Shown piece after piece: positions 62,984-64,000 of a stretch of 64,000 bases of DNA (positions within the stretch are counted from its first letter, which is position 1; each line of letters starts with the position of its first letter). This DNA is from Neelides folsomi (Eukaryota; Arthropoda; Collembola; Neelipleona; Neelidae): assembly GCA_034687125.1 (NCBI GenBank), contig JAQGBZ010000067.1, positions 124,001-188,000 on the forward strand. The letters are read 5' to 3'. Both the position numbers and the translations under genes were made by a program. The notes beneath the pieces are model-generated. The model worked only from the letters and a program-made list of their open reading frames with translations, was not told where the DNA came from and made no database searches.

Positions 62984-64000
62984 AACTGAACACATTTTTA
63001 TATTTGGATAAAAATTTTGCATTTCTTTTTAATTTTAGAAACTTGGTTGAATAATTAAAAATGAATGTTATTAAAAAGTGAAAGAGATCGGGGAACTAGA
63101 GATGAAAGAGGAATGGGTTTTGCAAGGATTTCGTATCCATTCCACGAATCAGAAAGTAGATAGTAAAAGATTAGATTAAGTCTCTTCTTTAATTAAAGTG
63201 AATCCCTAAGTTGAATATTTCTAAGGAAGAGAAGATGTAAGCTGATTTGAATGGAAAGAATAGTTTCTTCGAACAGGGAAAGAATGGACATTTCTTCTCA
63301 TCCTTTCAAAACCTTTTTAATCAAAGTCCTCTCCAGGAGGTAAAAGAAAGTTCGGGAAACTCATTTACTCATTACTCCTTGCATTAATTCTTGTTTCCTT
63401 AATTATTCTTTAATATCCTTCATGTTCTTGTTTATTTCACATTGGGTTGGAACAATTTGTTATATTTACAAGAAAGACTTTCTTTACAGAGCAATCTCCG
63501 TTTTTTACTCACATACTTAAAATCATAATATCCAATGCTATGATGTAAACTTCCTAGGTATACATACAGTAGCTGTTAATATTACATGAACACATCTAAA
63601 ATTAAGTTTTTGTAAAGTTTCAATAAGCATCATTATAAATAATACGTATTTGAACTTTGGGATTGATGAAGTGTGGGTGGGGAAATAATGAAATTGTGGC
63701 GACGAATGGAGTTATAATTTCTTTGGAATTGAGTCTTTTGTTACGAATAATGGATATAAAGAGGAGATGATAAGAAGAAGCTTCTTTCTCCACTTAATGA
63801 CTTTCTAATAATTACATTTCCTCCAATCTCGACCTAACTCATTAAACTTTCTTGAAAAGGAAATTTTTCACTTTTCTCTTTTCACCAAACTTTAAATTAC
63901 TTATTAGGGTTTTAATAAACCTAGTTCTGTAAATAACTTGGGACCCCCAGGGAATGTCTATCTTCACATCACGTGAAACGTTCAAACATTCCCTATTGTA
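62984..64000. other. 3' flank of the scramblase gene
   Basis: AT-rich DNA to the window end without a recognisable gene. It holds an imperfectly SECIS-like hairpin (63102-63147) and a GATAAA near 63007. How far the 3' UTR reaches is unknown. Confidence 0.5.
63102..63147 (+). other. Hairpin in the scramblase 3' region
   Basis: GGAATGGGT (63110-63118) pairs with ATCCATTCC (63135-63143) through nine pairs. ATGA (63102-63105) stands before the stem and GA (63146-63147) after it, as in a SECIS core. The AA in the loop is about 18 nt from ATGA, too far for the usual 10-13 nt, and the core spacing is uneven. I do not call this a SECIS. Confidence 0.3.

Noticed and set aside
62984-63400. A confident SECIS element
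   Set aside because: No hairpin met the core and loop spacing; the best one (63102-63147) has its AA too far from ATGA.

Overview
The window is nuclear DNA of an invertebrate animal, most likely an arthropod. It is AT-rich. The genes are split by introns with canonical GT...AG ends; most introns in the housekeeping genes are 50-350 bp, while those in two neuronal genes run to several kb. The arthropod assignment rests on a long-class Toll receptor and two Dpr-type immunoglobulin cell-surface proteins. I cannot name the species. There are no operons, CRISPR arrays or prokaryotic features.

I rebuilt seven protein-coding genes exon by exon with phase-consistent junctions. They strictly alternate in strand. 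In order: a Toll receptor (+, 247-4417); glycerol kinase 5-like FGGY kinase (-, 5662-8107); RECQ5-type DNA helicase with a C-terminal SRI-like region (+, 8782-12836); an SLC44/CTL choline-transporter-like protein (-, 13964-17292); dpr copy A (+, 18567-39335); dpr copy B (-, 51936-60489); and a phospholipid scramblase (+, 60971-62983). Head-to-head neighbours (GK5/RECQ5, SLC44/dprA, dprB/scramblase) share spacers of about 0.5-1.3 kb that probably hold both promoters. The two dpr genes face each other tail to tail across 12.6 kb and are clearly duplicates.

From 17.3 to 60.5 kb the sequence is mostly intron and intergenic DNA. Structures there that no gene explains are: a GC-richer cluster of nested inverted repeats with tRNA-like Pol III boxes (34439-34664) in dprA intron 3; a perfect 19-bp palindrome (20887-20929); a pre-miRNA-sized hairpin (24734-24795); and an ~811-bp element with ~37-bp terminal inverted repeats flanked by TA (49304-50114).

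The most striking coding observation is in the scramblase. An otherwise intact gene carries one in-frame TGA exactly where the family has the second cysteine of a conserved CxCC motif, and the reading frame continues correctly through the Ca-binding segment and membrane helix. Selenocysteine recoding, a nonsense allele, RNA editing or a base error would all fit. No convincing SECIS element was found by eye.
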